Both the position numbers and the translations under genes were made by a program. Under the pieces are notes generated by a model. It was not told the DNA's origin and ran no database searches. It saw nothing but the letters and a program-made list of their open reading frames with translations. A stretch of 64,000 nucleotides of DNA. Origin: Caldibacillus thermoamylovorans (GTDB taxonomy: Bacteria; Bacillota; Bacilli; Bacillales; Caldibacillaceae). Each line of letters starts with the position of its first letter. Positions within the stretch are counted from its first letter, which is position 1. The DNA is taken from contig NZ_CCRF01000079.1 in the NCBI RefSeq assembly GCF_000751775.1, positions 21,595-85,594 on the forward strand. The letters are read 5' to 3'. Shown here piece by piece: positions 1 to 9,153 of the stretch.

Positions 1-2030
<2,030 letters not shown>

Positions 2031-2060
2031 GTTTATCCTCCTAACTATGGCAATTCTTTA

Positions 2061-2840
2061 TTATCCGACTTCTATTTCGTCCTCGATACCAAGCTCTTTT
2101 TTAATCCAGTCATAACCTTCTGCTTCCAGACGTTGAGCTAATTCAGGGCCGCCTGATTTAACAATTCTTCCTTGTATCATCACATGCACGAAGTCAGGAG
2201 TAATATAGTTCAGCAAACGTTGGTAGTGTGTAATAATTAAGCAACTAAAGTCATTGCTGCGCATCGCATTAATCCCTTTTGATACAACTTTTAGCGCGTC
2301 AATATCAAGACCGGAGTCGATTTCATCCAAGATGGCAATACTTGGTTCAAGCATCATTAATTGAAGAATTTCGTTACGCTTTTTCTCCCCGCCTGAAAAC
2401 CCTTCATTTAAATAACGTTGAGCCATATTTAAATCCATTTCTAAATACTCCATTGATTTATCTAGTTTTTTTATAAATTGCATTAACGGAATTTCATTAC
2501 CTTCTTCGCGTTTTGCATTAATCGCTGAACGTAAAAAGTCTGCATTTGTCACCCCGCTAATTTCACTTGGGTATTGCATTGCTAAGAATAAGCCTGCTTT
2601 TGCTCGTTCATCGACTTCCATTTCAAGAACATCTTTTCCATCCATTGTAACAGTACCGCTTGTAATTTCATATTTAGGATGGCCCATAATGGCTGAAGCT
2701 AACGTTGATTTACCTGCACCGTTCGGCCCCATGACCGCATGAAATTCACCGGGTTTTATTTCTAAATCAAGTCCTTTGATAATCTCTTTATCTTCAATTG
2801 CTACATGTAAATCTTTAATGACTAATGTTGATCCTGCCAT
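2061..2840 (-). CDS. sufC: Fe-S assembly ATPase SufC
   Basis: 259-residue ABC-type ATPase that powers the SufBCD scaffold. Walker A GPNGAGKST is at about residues 38-46, the signature is FSGGEKKRNE, and Walker B with the D-loop is AILDEIDSGLDID; the EIDSGLD form is typical of SufC. I chose the ATG at 2840 (MAGSTLVIKD) because GGAGG lies 8 nt upstream; an upstream in-frame ATG at 2855 falls on the Shine-Dalgarno sequence itself. First gene of the suf operon seen here. Confidence 0.96.
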   Translation of the reverse strand: MAGSTLVIKDLHVAIEDKEIIKGLDLEIKPGEFHAVMGPNGAGKSTLASAIMGHPKYEITSGTVTMDGKDVLEMEVDERAKAGLFLAMQYPSEISGVTNADFLRSAINAKREEGNEIPLMQFIKKLDKSMEYLEMDLNMAQRYLNEGFSGGEKKRNEILQLMMLEPSIAILDEIDSGLDIDALKVVSKGINAMRSNDFSCLIITHYQRLLNYITPDFVHVMIQGRIVKSGGPELAQRLEAEGYDWIKKELGIEDEIEVG

Positions 2841-2971
2841 TTTGCTAACCTCCATTTATATATAAGATGTTATTCTCAATTTATTATCATTCTAATTTTA
2901 TAGCAAATTCAAATTAGAATCAACTGATTGAGTACTTATTGTATATATAAATTTATTATATACCTTTTTAC

Positions 2972-2986
2972 AGATAATGAGAATCA
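2972..2986. promoter_or_regulatory. Possible Fur-box-like site upstream of suf
   Basis: The 15 bases AGATAATGAGAATCA resemble the 7-1-7 Fur box (TGATAATNATTATCA), matching 11 or 12 positions. The site is about 130 bp upstream of the sufC start, farther than a typical promoter operator. Iron control of suf is plausible but not shown by the sequence. Confidence 0.25.
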
Positions 2987-3026
2987 ATTGGGATAAATGA
3001 TAAGGGGATTTTCGTGGGGATTTATT

Positions 3027-3177
3027 AAGAAAAGCGCAGAGCGCCCGCTTAGCGACGTACAAACTGGAGCGCCCCGCAATGAGATAAAGGAAACACGGCG
3101 AGGGACGAGCCGATGTTGACTTATCGTAGTGGAGGGGAGTGAAGTTTGCTAGTCGCTGGCGCCCGGAGCTAGACAAT
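3027..3177. repeat. GC-rich structured interspersed-repeat-like element
   Basis: About 150 bp of markedly GC-richer sequence inside an AT-rich intergenic region. It runs from AAAGCGCAGAGCGCCCGC to GGCGCCCGGAGCTAGAC. The ends carry complementary blocks (AGCGAC near 3052 and GTCGCT near 3154) and several GCGCC blocks, so it can fold into a hairpin. From memory similar sequences are scattered between genes in many Bacillus/Geobacillus genomes; this was not checked. No coding frame makes sense here. The rest of 2856-3368 holds the suf upstream region and the metQ 3' region only. Confidence 0.5.
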
Positions 3178-3225
3178 AAAACTGATCCCGAGTTATTTAC
3201 CTGTATTTTTATACTTTCTTATACT

Positions 3226-3262
3226 ATAAGAAAGGACCGGAAAACATTCCGACCCTCTCATT
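3226..3262 (-). terminator. Probable terminator after metQ
   Basis: On the minus strand GGTCGGAA-TGTT-TTCCGGTCC forms a short imperfect hairpin followed by TTTCTTAT. It lies about 110 bp after the metQ stop. The U-tract is weak, so confidence is moderate. Confidence 0.45.
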
Positions 3263-3368
3263 TTACACCCAATATTTTCAATTTACAAACGATGAACCAA
3301 TTGCTCACTTTACATTTAGTTTCTGTCCAAATTATTTGTACTTATTCAAAAGTTTATTTGATTCCTTT

Positions 3369-4220
3369 TTATTCCCCGTCGACCGGAACGACTGAACCGC
3401 CCCATTTATCAAGTATGAATTGTTGAATTTCATCAGAGTGCAATACATCTACCAAAGCTTTAATTTCTTCTCTGTTTTCATCGCCTTTTCTTACTGCAAT
3501 GACATTTACATAAGGAGATTCACTGTCTTCAATTGCAATACTGTCTTTAACCGGATTTAATCCAGCATCAAGCGCATAGTTGGAATTGATAACGACCAGA
3601 TCACCTTCACCGTTATTATAAATTGTCGGTAGCATATCCGGTGCATAGTCATATTCGAATTTCAAGTTTTTCGGATTGCTCGCAATATCATCAAGGGTTG
3701 CTTCCGATTTATTAATTCCATCCTTTAATTTAATTAATCCTTTTGCTTCAAACAATGTAAGGATACGACCATGATCAGGAACATTGCTGCTCATTATGAC
3801 AGTAGCCCCATCTTTAACCTCATCTAATGATTTATATTTTTTGGAATAGATTCCAATTGGTTCAATATGAATCCCGCCTGCATTGACGAAATCATAGTTA
3901 AATTCTTTATTTTGTGCTTCTAAGTAAGGAATATGTTGGAAAAAGTTTGCATCCAGATCTTTATCTTTTAATGCCGGATTAATTAATTCATACTTACTGA
4001 ATGTTTTAATTTTCAAATCAATCCCTTGTTTAGCTAAAATCGGCTTTGCTTTTTCCAAAATTACTGCATGTGGTTCATTCGTTGCACCAATGACTAATGT
4101 TTTTGTATCCTTTCCACTGTCTCCGTCACTTTCACCCGCTGTTTTGTCGTCCTTCCCTCCGCAAGCTGCCAGAGTGAAAACAAGAATTGTACTGAACAAT
4201 AATGTAAGTAATTTTTTCAT
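3369..4220 (-). CDS. metQ: Methionine ABC transporter substrate-binding lipoprotein MetQ
   Basis: 283-residue NlpA/MetQ-family lipoprotein that binds methionine outside the membrane and delivers it to MetNI. The signal peptide ends in lipobox LAAC with Cys20 as the lipidation site, followed by an acidic linker rich in D, S and G. Family blocks LVIGATNEPHAVILEKAKP, FFQHIPYLEAQN and NYALDAGLNP are present. Start at 4220 (MKKLLTLLF) is set by AGGGGG 8 nt upstream; the longer in-frame start at 4241 has none. Last gene of the metN-metI-metQ operon, under the SAM-I riboswitch at 6070-6178. Confidence 0.95.
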   Translation of the reverse strand: MKKLLTLLFSTILVFTLAACGGKDDKTAGESDGDSGKDTKTLVIGATNEPHAVILEKAKPILAKQGIDLKIKTFSKYELINPALKDKDLDANFFQHIPYLEAQNKEFNYDFVNAGGIHIEPIGIYSKKYKSLDEVKDGATVIMSSNVPDHGRILTLFEAKGLIKLKDGINKSEATLDDIASNPKNLKFEYDYAPDMLPTIYNNGEGDLVVINSNYALDAGLNPVKDSIAIEDSESPYVNVIAVRKGDENREEIKALVDVLHSDEIQQFILDKWGGSVVPVDGE

Positions 4221-4237
4221 TTTGGTTTCCCCCTCAT

Positions 4238-4906
4238 TCATCTTTTATCAATTTTTTTTGTTATTATATCTCCAATAAATTGGATGATAAATACGATAAT
4301 TAAGATTAATAGTGTTGCAAATAAAGTTACATCATTTTGATTACGAGAAAATCCATCTAAATAGGCATAATCACCTAAGCCGCCAGCTCCGATGACACCG
4401 GCTATCGCAGTGTAACCGACTAACGCAATCGCTGTAACTGTAATTCCGGAGATAATCGCAGGCATTGATTCCGGAAGCAATACTTTAAAAATAATGGTAC
4501 TTGTCTTGGCCCCCATCGCTTTTGCAGCTTCAATGACTCCTTTATCAATTTCCCTTAAGCCAATTTCAACCATTCTTGCATAAAATGGTGCGGAACCAAT
4601 GATTAAAGCCGGTAATGCCGCTTCCATACCGATCATGGTGCCTACTAATACCCTCGTGAACGGAATAAGTAAAACAATCAATATAACAAACGGAATGGAC
4701 CGAAAGATGTTGACAACTGCTGAGATGATCCAATTAATGAATTTATTTTGCCATAAATTTCCTTCTGATGTTAAAAACAGTAATAATCCTAAAATAATAC
4801 CGATAATGAAAATCCAAACAAGAGAGATCCCGGTCATATATAAAGTTTCAACCGTCTTTTCCCAGGCTTTTTCCCAATCAACATTCGGGAAGAGTGTTTC
4901 AATCAT
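4238..4906 (-). CDS. metI: Methionine ABC transporter permease MetI (MetP)
   Basis: 222-residue inner-membrane permease with five predicted membrane segments and the EAA loop EAAKAMGAKTSTIIFKVLLP that docks on the MetN ATPase. Length and motifs (FRSIPFVILI, VGYTAIAGVIGAGGLGD) are typical of D-methionine permeases. Its start overlaps the metN stop by 8 bp and has GGAGGTGG upstream, indicating coupled translation. The stop is 17 bp before metQ. Confidence 0.95.
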   Translation of the reverse strand: MIETLFPNVDWEKAWEKTVETLYMTGISLVWIFIIGIILGLLLFLTSEGNLWQNKFINWIISAVVNIFRSIPFVILIVLLIPFTRVLVGTMIGMEAALPALIIGSAPFYARMVEIGLREIDKGVIEAAKAMGAKTSTIIFKVLLPESMPAIISGITVTAIALVGYTAIAGVIGAGGLGDYAYLDGFSRNQNDVTLFATLLILIIVFIIQFIGDIITKKIDKR

Positions 4907-5924
4907 TTTGTACCACCTCCACCCCGACTTGATTTTTGTTTAGGAAGTCGATTGCCGCCTCAATATCACTTGGATTTCCTTCAATATGGATAAATAAAGT
5001 TCCATAGGCACCGTTTCGTGTTTGTGATACTTTTCCTTGCAAAATATTAACAGTAACCGGCAGCTCTCTTATTAATCGTGTAATTATCGCTTGTTCAGCT
5101 ACATCACCGATAAACGATAATTTTGCAATTTTCCCGTCCGGATATTTCTCTAATAAATGGTCAATTGTCTCTTTCGTTTCTTCCGGTTCTGTCACCTGAC
5201 CAATAAAGCGTTTTGTAATTTCTTCTTTTGGATGTCGGAATATATCAAGAACAGGTGCAATTTCAACAATTTTTCCACTGTCCATGACGGCCACACGATG
5301 ACAGATTTTTCGAATGACATGCATTTCATGGGTAATTAAAATAATCGTTAAACCTAATTTCCTGTTAATATCCACAAGCAGATCAAGAATTGCGTCCGTC
5401 GTTTGCGGGTCAAGTGCTGATGTTGCTTCATCACATAATAATACTTTTGGATTATTAGCGAGTGCCCGGGCAATGCCGACCCTTTGTTTTTGACCGCCGC
5501 TTAGTTGGGATGGGTAAGCATCTTCTCTACCCTCTAAGCCGACAAGTTTAATTAAATTCTCTACCCGTTTTTCCCTTAAAGCCTTTGGAACACCTGCAAT
5601 TTCCAGTGGGAATGATATATTACCGCGTACCGTTCTCGACCAGAGAAGATTGAAATGTTGGAAAATCATACCAATTTCTCGACGGGCCAAGCGTAATTCT
5701 TTCCCGCGAATATTTGTAATATCTTTATCGGCAATGGTGAGTGAACCTTCCGTAGGTGTTTCCAGTCCATTGAACATACGGATCAATGTGCTTTTCCCGG
5801 CACCGCTATAACCGATGATTCCAAAGATTTCTCCCTCATCTATCGTAAAATTCACATGATTTACAGCCGTTAATGGCCCGGATTTGGTTGTGAAAACTTT
5901 CGTGATATTTTGTACATTGATCAT
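4899..5924 (-). CDS. metN: Methionine ABC transporter ATP-binding protein MetN
   Basis: 341-residue ATPase of the methionine importer. Walker A GYSGAGKST, Q-loop FQHFNLL, signature [15 protein letters not shown] and Walker B VLLCDEATSALDP are intact. The last ~75 residues form a NIL/ACT-like domain (LSFIGDVAEQAIITRLIREL), the methionine-sensing domain that trans-inhibits transport. First gene of the operon, preceded by the SAM-I riboswitch leader. Confidence 0.96.
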   Translation of the reverse strand: MINVQNITKVFTTKSGPLTAVNHVNFTIDEGEIFGIIGYSGAGKSTLIRMFNGLETPTEGSLTIADKDITNIRGKELRLARREIGMIFQHFNLLWSRTVRGNISFPLEIAGVPKALREKRVENLIKLVGLEGREDAYPSQLSGGQKQRVGIARALANNPKVLLCDEATSALDPQTTDAILDLLVDINRKLGLTIILITHEMHVIRKICHRVAVMDSGKIVEIAPVLDIFRHPKEEITKRFIGQVTEPEETKETIDHLLEKYPDGKIAKLSFIGDVAEQAIITRLIRELPVTVNILQGKVSQTRNGAYGTLFIHIEGNPSDIEAAIDFLNKNQVGVEVVQND

Positions 5925-6004
5925 TTCACACCCTCCTTCAGTCTAAACTTCTCCTTTTTGTAGGAAATGATCAAAATGTGAGACGAATTATTTTATTTCT
6001 TGTT

Positions 6005-6043
6005 TAAAAATAAAAGCCTTCCTACACTGATAAGTAGAAAGGC
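6005..6043 (-). terminator. Riboswitch expression-platform terminator
   Basis: On the minus strand GCCTTTCTACTTATC and GTAGGAAGGC form a strong hairpin followed by TTTTATTTTT. It sits between the SAM-I aptamer and metN and is the premature terminator expected to form when S-adenosylmethionine is bound. Confidence 0.9.
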
Positions 6044-6069
6044 ACGCGAATATAATCGAATGTCCTTTC

Positions 6070-6178
6070 TCTTATCTCTCAAAGTCTTTAAACTTTGTGT
6101 GAATTGGCACCATTTCAATAAAAAATTGACGGTTGCCGGGCTTCATCGGGCACATCCCTCCACCTCTCTTGATAAGAG
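6070..6178 (-). promoter_or_regulatory. SAM-I (S-box) riboswitch aptamer
   Basis: The minus-strand leader contains the S-box hallmarks: P1 formed by CTCTTATC and GATAAGAG, the AGAGAGGTGGAGGGA segment, and GATGAAGCCCGGCAACC. Bound SAM stabilises the aptamer and lets the downstream terminator form, switching off metNIQ. Position and orientation fit the methionine importer directly downstream. Confidence 0.96.
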
Positions 6179-6444
6179 TTAGACGCTAGTATTTATTTTA
6201 TTTAATATAAAATTCATATTATCATTAAAAAATAGTTGAGTCAATAAAGATTTTTTTATATACTAATGAAAAATTTCCAACTAAATTTTTTCGGTAACCC
6301 CAAAACTCGGTAATTGCGGTGTTCATTTTTTTGAAACACGGGCTTTTTCGACTATATCCACCAATTAGGATATATTTATCCAAGAACCGCACCCGCTCTA
6401 GCCGGTTATCCACCAAATAGATTCCCCCGAACCCGATCGATTCC

Positions 6445-6834
6445 TTATCCTTCTACCCGTTGGAGCCAGAAAAATGATTCAAGCAAAAGCATTGTTCGGT
6501 AATTACATTCAATTTGAACATGACGTAACTTTATTGCTTCTTGCAGCCGTATTTTTCCATCAAGGATAGATTGAATCATCTTTTCCTCTCCTGACAACTC
6601 ACAATCTATTTCACCATTATATTCCTTTATGAATTCAACCTTGTCTTTAGAAAAAATGAGATAACAAGCGTCTTTTCGGTTCCGAATCAGAACAGTGACC
6701 GGCTCGTTCGGAACTAAAATTCGAACAACCGGTTGATGATTGATCCTCTTTAGAAAATTATCGACAGCCACCATACTGAGATACCCCCGAGCAATATTGA
6801 GCCGAGTACCGTTTTGTAGCAATGTTACGTTCAT
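6445..6834 (-). CDS. yusD: YusD-like protein, SCP-2-type fold suspected
   Basis: 129-residue soluble protein in the position of B. subtilis yusD, between the met operon and yusE. The core (VTVLIRNRKDACYLIFSKDK followed by ELSGEEKMIQSILDGKIRL) resembles SCP-2-type lipid-binding domains, where a sheet is followed by a helix-rich end, but the function is unknown. No signal peptide or membrane segment. The ribosome binding site is poor. The assignment rests mainly on synteny. The 6183-6444 gap beside it holds no convincing gene. Confidence 0.7.
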   Translation of the reverse strand: MNVTLLQNGTRLNIARGYLSMVAVDNFLKRINHQPVVRILVPNEPVTVLIRNRKDACYLIFSKDKVEFIKEYNGEIDCELSGEEKMIQSILDGKIRLQEAIKLRHVQIECNYRTMLLLESFFWLQRVEG

Positions 6835-6884
6835 AATCAGGCTCTATTTATATTAATTCTCTATATGTTAAAATTCTCCTTTTT

Positions 6885-6924
6885 TAAAAAAAATAAAATA
6901 GCCGCCCTTTCAAAAGGTTATTTT
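6885..6924 (-). terminator. Terminator after yusE
   Basis: On the minus strand AAAATAACC and GGCTATTTT pair around a short loop and are followed by ATTTTTTTT. It lies just after the yusE stop and before yusD, so yusE and yusD are probably separate transcripts or partly attenuated. Confidence 0.7.
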
Positions 6925-6960
6925 GTCAATTTCACATAAACCTTTTAGGACAGCATCGGA

Positions 6961-7266
6961 TTAAAGTTTTTTTAATTTTTCATATAAGTAAGGAACATCT
7001 TGAAAGGCATAAATTTTTTCTTTCACTTGATGTTCATTGAAGAGGACTAAACAGGGAACACTTTCGATAAAAAATGTCTCCGCAATTTCCGGTAAATAAT
7101 TTATATCGGCTTTCCCAATCGGTAAGTCCGGCAATAATTTCGTGATCACTTCTAACATTTTTCCTGCTACTTGACAAGTACCACATAAAGGGGTGTATAA
7201 GTAAAAGGCACCTTTCTTCCCGCTCTTTAAATATTGGTAAAATGTTTCACCAGTCCATTGTTCCAT
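6961..7266 (-). CDS. yusE: Thioredoxin-like protein (YusE-type)
   Basis: 101-residue thioredoxin-fold protein with active-site motif LCGTC at about Cys28-Cys31 and the cis-proline region ESVPCLVLF. The short length and CGTC rather than CGPC match YusE-type proteins rather than housekeeping thioredoxin. I chose the ATG at 7266 (MEQWTGETF) because AAGGG lies 8 nt upstream; the ATG at 7275 directly abuts that motif. Cytosolic redox role inferred. Confidence 0.85.
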   Translation of the reverse strand: MEQWTGETFYQYLKSGKKGAFYLYTPLCGTCQVAGKMLEVITKLLPDLPIGKADINYLPEIAETFFIESVPCLVLFNEHQVKEKIYAFQDVPYLYEKLKKL

Positions 7267-7299
7267 TTGATTCATCCCTTATTTCCATATGGCTTAAGA

Positions 7300-7647
7300 T
7301 TACAATAAATATTTTGAATGTACTTGTATATTTGCTTGTAAAAGAACAGTCGCAACATGATTTTCCGGGGCTGAAGCAACTTCCCGATAGGTACGATCAA
7401 TGTATATATGTTTTGCTTCCGGAAATTCACGTTTGAATTGTTTTCTCAATTTGTCTCCTGAGTCATCAGCATCAAAAAGCACAAATACTTCTTTATCATA
7501 TAACATATCAATTAGTTCATCCAATTTGCTCAGCCCAATCGTTCCATTTGTACAGATGATTTCTACAGATTCATTTATTACCTCTTGTACTTTTTTCTTA
7601 TCCGATTTTCCCTCTACAATTATAACTTTCTCAACAGCTTCCTCCAT
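7300..7647 (-). CDS. yusF: Small Toprim-domain protein (YusF-type)
   Basis: 115-residue stand-alone Toprim domain. The acidic motifs are visible: IIVEGKSDKKKV near the N-terminus supplies the glutamate and FVLFDADDSGDKLR the DxD pair that binds magnesium. RNase M5 and DnaG share this domain, but this small form has no assigned reaction. Located between yusE and gcvH as in B. subtilis. The adjacent 270 bp (7648-7917) holds only the gcvH terminator; no yusG equivalent was seen. Confidence 0.85.
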   Translation of the reverse strand: MEEAVEKVIIVEGKSDKKKVQEVINESVEIICTNGTIGLSKLDELIDMLYDKEVFVLFDADDSGDKLRKQFKREFPEAKHIYIDRTYREVASAPENHVATVLLQANIQVHSKYLL

Positions 7648-7869
7648 TTTCGATCACCTATCCAACATGATACAAAGAAACAACAAGATAGACAACTAAT
7701 ATGTTCCTTTTTATATTACTATGCAACTTTGAAAAATTATTGAAGGAATAGGGAAAAAAGGAAGAACACATTAGCTTGACTCCCCCTATTTTCCTTTATC
7801 TGTATGCGAAACATATAAAAGGAACGAATCAGATTGTACATGAAATTCCAATTTTCCCCTGACAAAATT

Positions 7870-7898
7870 AAAAAAAGGACATCTAAACTCAGATGCCC
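7870..7898 (-). terminator. Terminator after gcvH
   Basis: On the minus strand GGCATCT-GAGTTT-AGATGTCC is followed by TTTTTTT. It lies 20 bp after the gcvH stop and is a clear intrinsic terminator. Confidence 0.9.
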
Positions 7899-7917
7899 TC
7901 CAAAATATGTATCTCAT

Positions 7918-8304
7918 TTATTTTGCTTCATTAATCATTTGATCGTATTCGTCGGCGTTCATTAATGTTTCTAATTCAGAAAGGTCTTTCGGTTCAATGA
8001 CAACCATCCAAGCTTGTTCATATGGAGATTCGTTAACTAATTCCGGACTGTCGGTTAATTGTTCATTAACTTCAACAATTGTCCCGCTGATCGGTGCATA
8101 CAATTCAGAAACTGTTTTTACCGATTCCACACTTCCAAATGGCTCATTCACCTGTAATTTTTTTCCAACTTCAGGAAGTTCCACGAAAACAATATCGCCG
8201 AGTTCTGATTGAGCAAAATCACTGATACCGACCCGGACTTTATCCCCTTCTACTTTTACCCACTCATGCTCCTTGGAAAAACGAAAATCTTTTGCTGTTC
8301 CCAT
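7918..8304 (-). CDS. gcvH: Glycine cleavage system H protein
   Basis: 128-residue lipoyl carrier protein of the glycine cleavage system; in Bacillus it also donates octanoyl/lipoyl groups for other lipoylated enzymes. The lipoylated lysine is Lys63 in [12 protein letters not shown]. Start at 8304 (MGTAKDFRF) is supported by GGAGGG 6 nt upstream; the longer frame to 8349 adds an unlikely hydrophobic leader. Isolated from the other gcv genes, as in B. subtilis. Confidence 0.96.
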   Translation of the reverse strand: MGTAKDFRFSKEHEWVKVEGDKVRVGISDFAQSELGDIVFVELPEVGKKLQVNEPFGSVESVKTVSELYAPISGTIVEVNEQLTDSPELVNESPYEQAWMVVIEPKDLSELETLMNADEYDQMINEAK

Positions 8305-8371
8305 GCTAATCCCTCCAAAAATGATGTATAGAACAAATTTATCATACAAAAGCGATTGTTAAAAGTACAAG

Positions 8372-8509
8372 TAAACGACTATTTATTTACCCGTTCTTTT
8401 TGGAACTTGTTATCACTTATTGCGAATTAACTCGTACAATAAACGACTATTTATCTTAAGATTCTTATTAAAACTTGTTCACGCACACATCGCGAATTAA
8501 CGCGAACAA
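8372..8509. repeat. Two imperfect 69-bp direct repeats
   Basis: Units starting AAACGACTATTTAT at 8372 and 8441 share that start, a central AACTTGTT and GCGAATTAAC followed by CG and ACAAT. A third partial start (ACTATTTAT) is at 8512, at the end of the yusI gene. Non-coding; located between gcvH and yusI. Confidence 0.6.
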
Positions 8510-8512
8510 TAA

Positions 8513-8875
8513 CTATTTATTTAACCATTCCTTTTCGAACTCTTCTTCTTTAAAACCGACAGTCACTTTCTCACCATTTGTTACAATCGGCCTTTTTAAA
8601 AGCATGCCATCAGAAGCTAAAAGATCAAGTAGCTCCCCTTCTTCTAAAGTTTTTACTTTATCTTTTAGGCCCAATTCACGATATTTTTGACCACTCGTAT
8701 TAAAAAGTCTTTTCAATTCCAACCCGCTTTTTTTATATAATTGCTCAATTTCATCACGATTGGGGGGATTTTCCACAATATGGACAGCATTATAGGAAAC
8801 CCCGTGTGCATCTAACCAGTTTTTGGCTTTACGACATGTCCCGCAGTTCGGATACCAATAAAATGTTATCGACAT
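8513..8875 (-). CDS. yusI: ArsC/Spx-family protein (YusI-type)
   Basis: 120-residue ArsC/Spx-superfamily protein with the N-terminal CGTC motif (Cys11, Cys14) and the conserved LLKRPIVTNGEKV segment near residue 90. Spx-type members bind RNA polymerase; YusI-type members have no firm function. Position upstream of gcvH in transcription matches B. subtilis. Its stop lies at the edge of the 69-bp repeat region. Confidence 0.88.
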   Translation of the reverse strand: MSITFYWYPNCGTCRKAKNWLDAHGVSYNAVHIVENPPNRDEIEQLYKKSGLELKRLFNTSGQKYRELGLKDKVKTLEEGELLDLLASDGMLLKRPIVTNGEKVTVGFKEEEFEKEWLNK

Positions 8876-9012
8876 TTTAACACCACCTTATCATTTACAA
8901 TCCTTCTTTTTCTATTATAGCACGTAGCGTTAGTTTGAAAAGAATCAGCCTTTTACCGATTCGTAAATCTCCTGTTTAGGAAAAATAGTTTGTGTAATAG
9001 TAGCCGGAAAGA

Positions 9013-9108
9013 AAAAACAGTTCATGTGAGTGGATCCTTTCAAGTAAATCTTGCAAAAATAGTTACAAGACCTGACCTTTGAATCCGTCCCACCATGAAC
9101 TGTTTTAC
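9013..9108 (-). terminator. Long extended hairpin after fadE, terminator or structured RNA
   Basis: AAAACAGTTCATG and CATGAACTGTTTT pair over about 95 nt. Inside, GGATTCAA pairs with TTGAAaGGATCC and TCTTG with CAAGA. On the minus strand the closing stem runs into TTTTTTCTTTCC. It ends about 45 bp after the fadE stop. Unusually long and structured for a simple terminator. Confidence 0.6.
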
Positions 9109-9153
9109 ATGTAAGAGAATGAATTTTGTTAATTATGATTGTTTAATATCACA

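Noticed and set aside
3139..3426. 95-codon plus-strand frame between suf and met
   Set aside because: It runs from the GC-rich repeat into the metQ 3' end with no ribosome site.
6225..6416. 63-codon minus-strand frame between yusD and the SAM riboswitch
   Set aside because: No ribosome site, odd composition, no coding pattern, and it runs towards the riboswitch region.
7648..7917. Search for a yusG equivalent
   Set aside because: The gap holds the gcvH terminator and no frame with a ribosome site.
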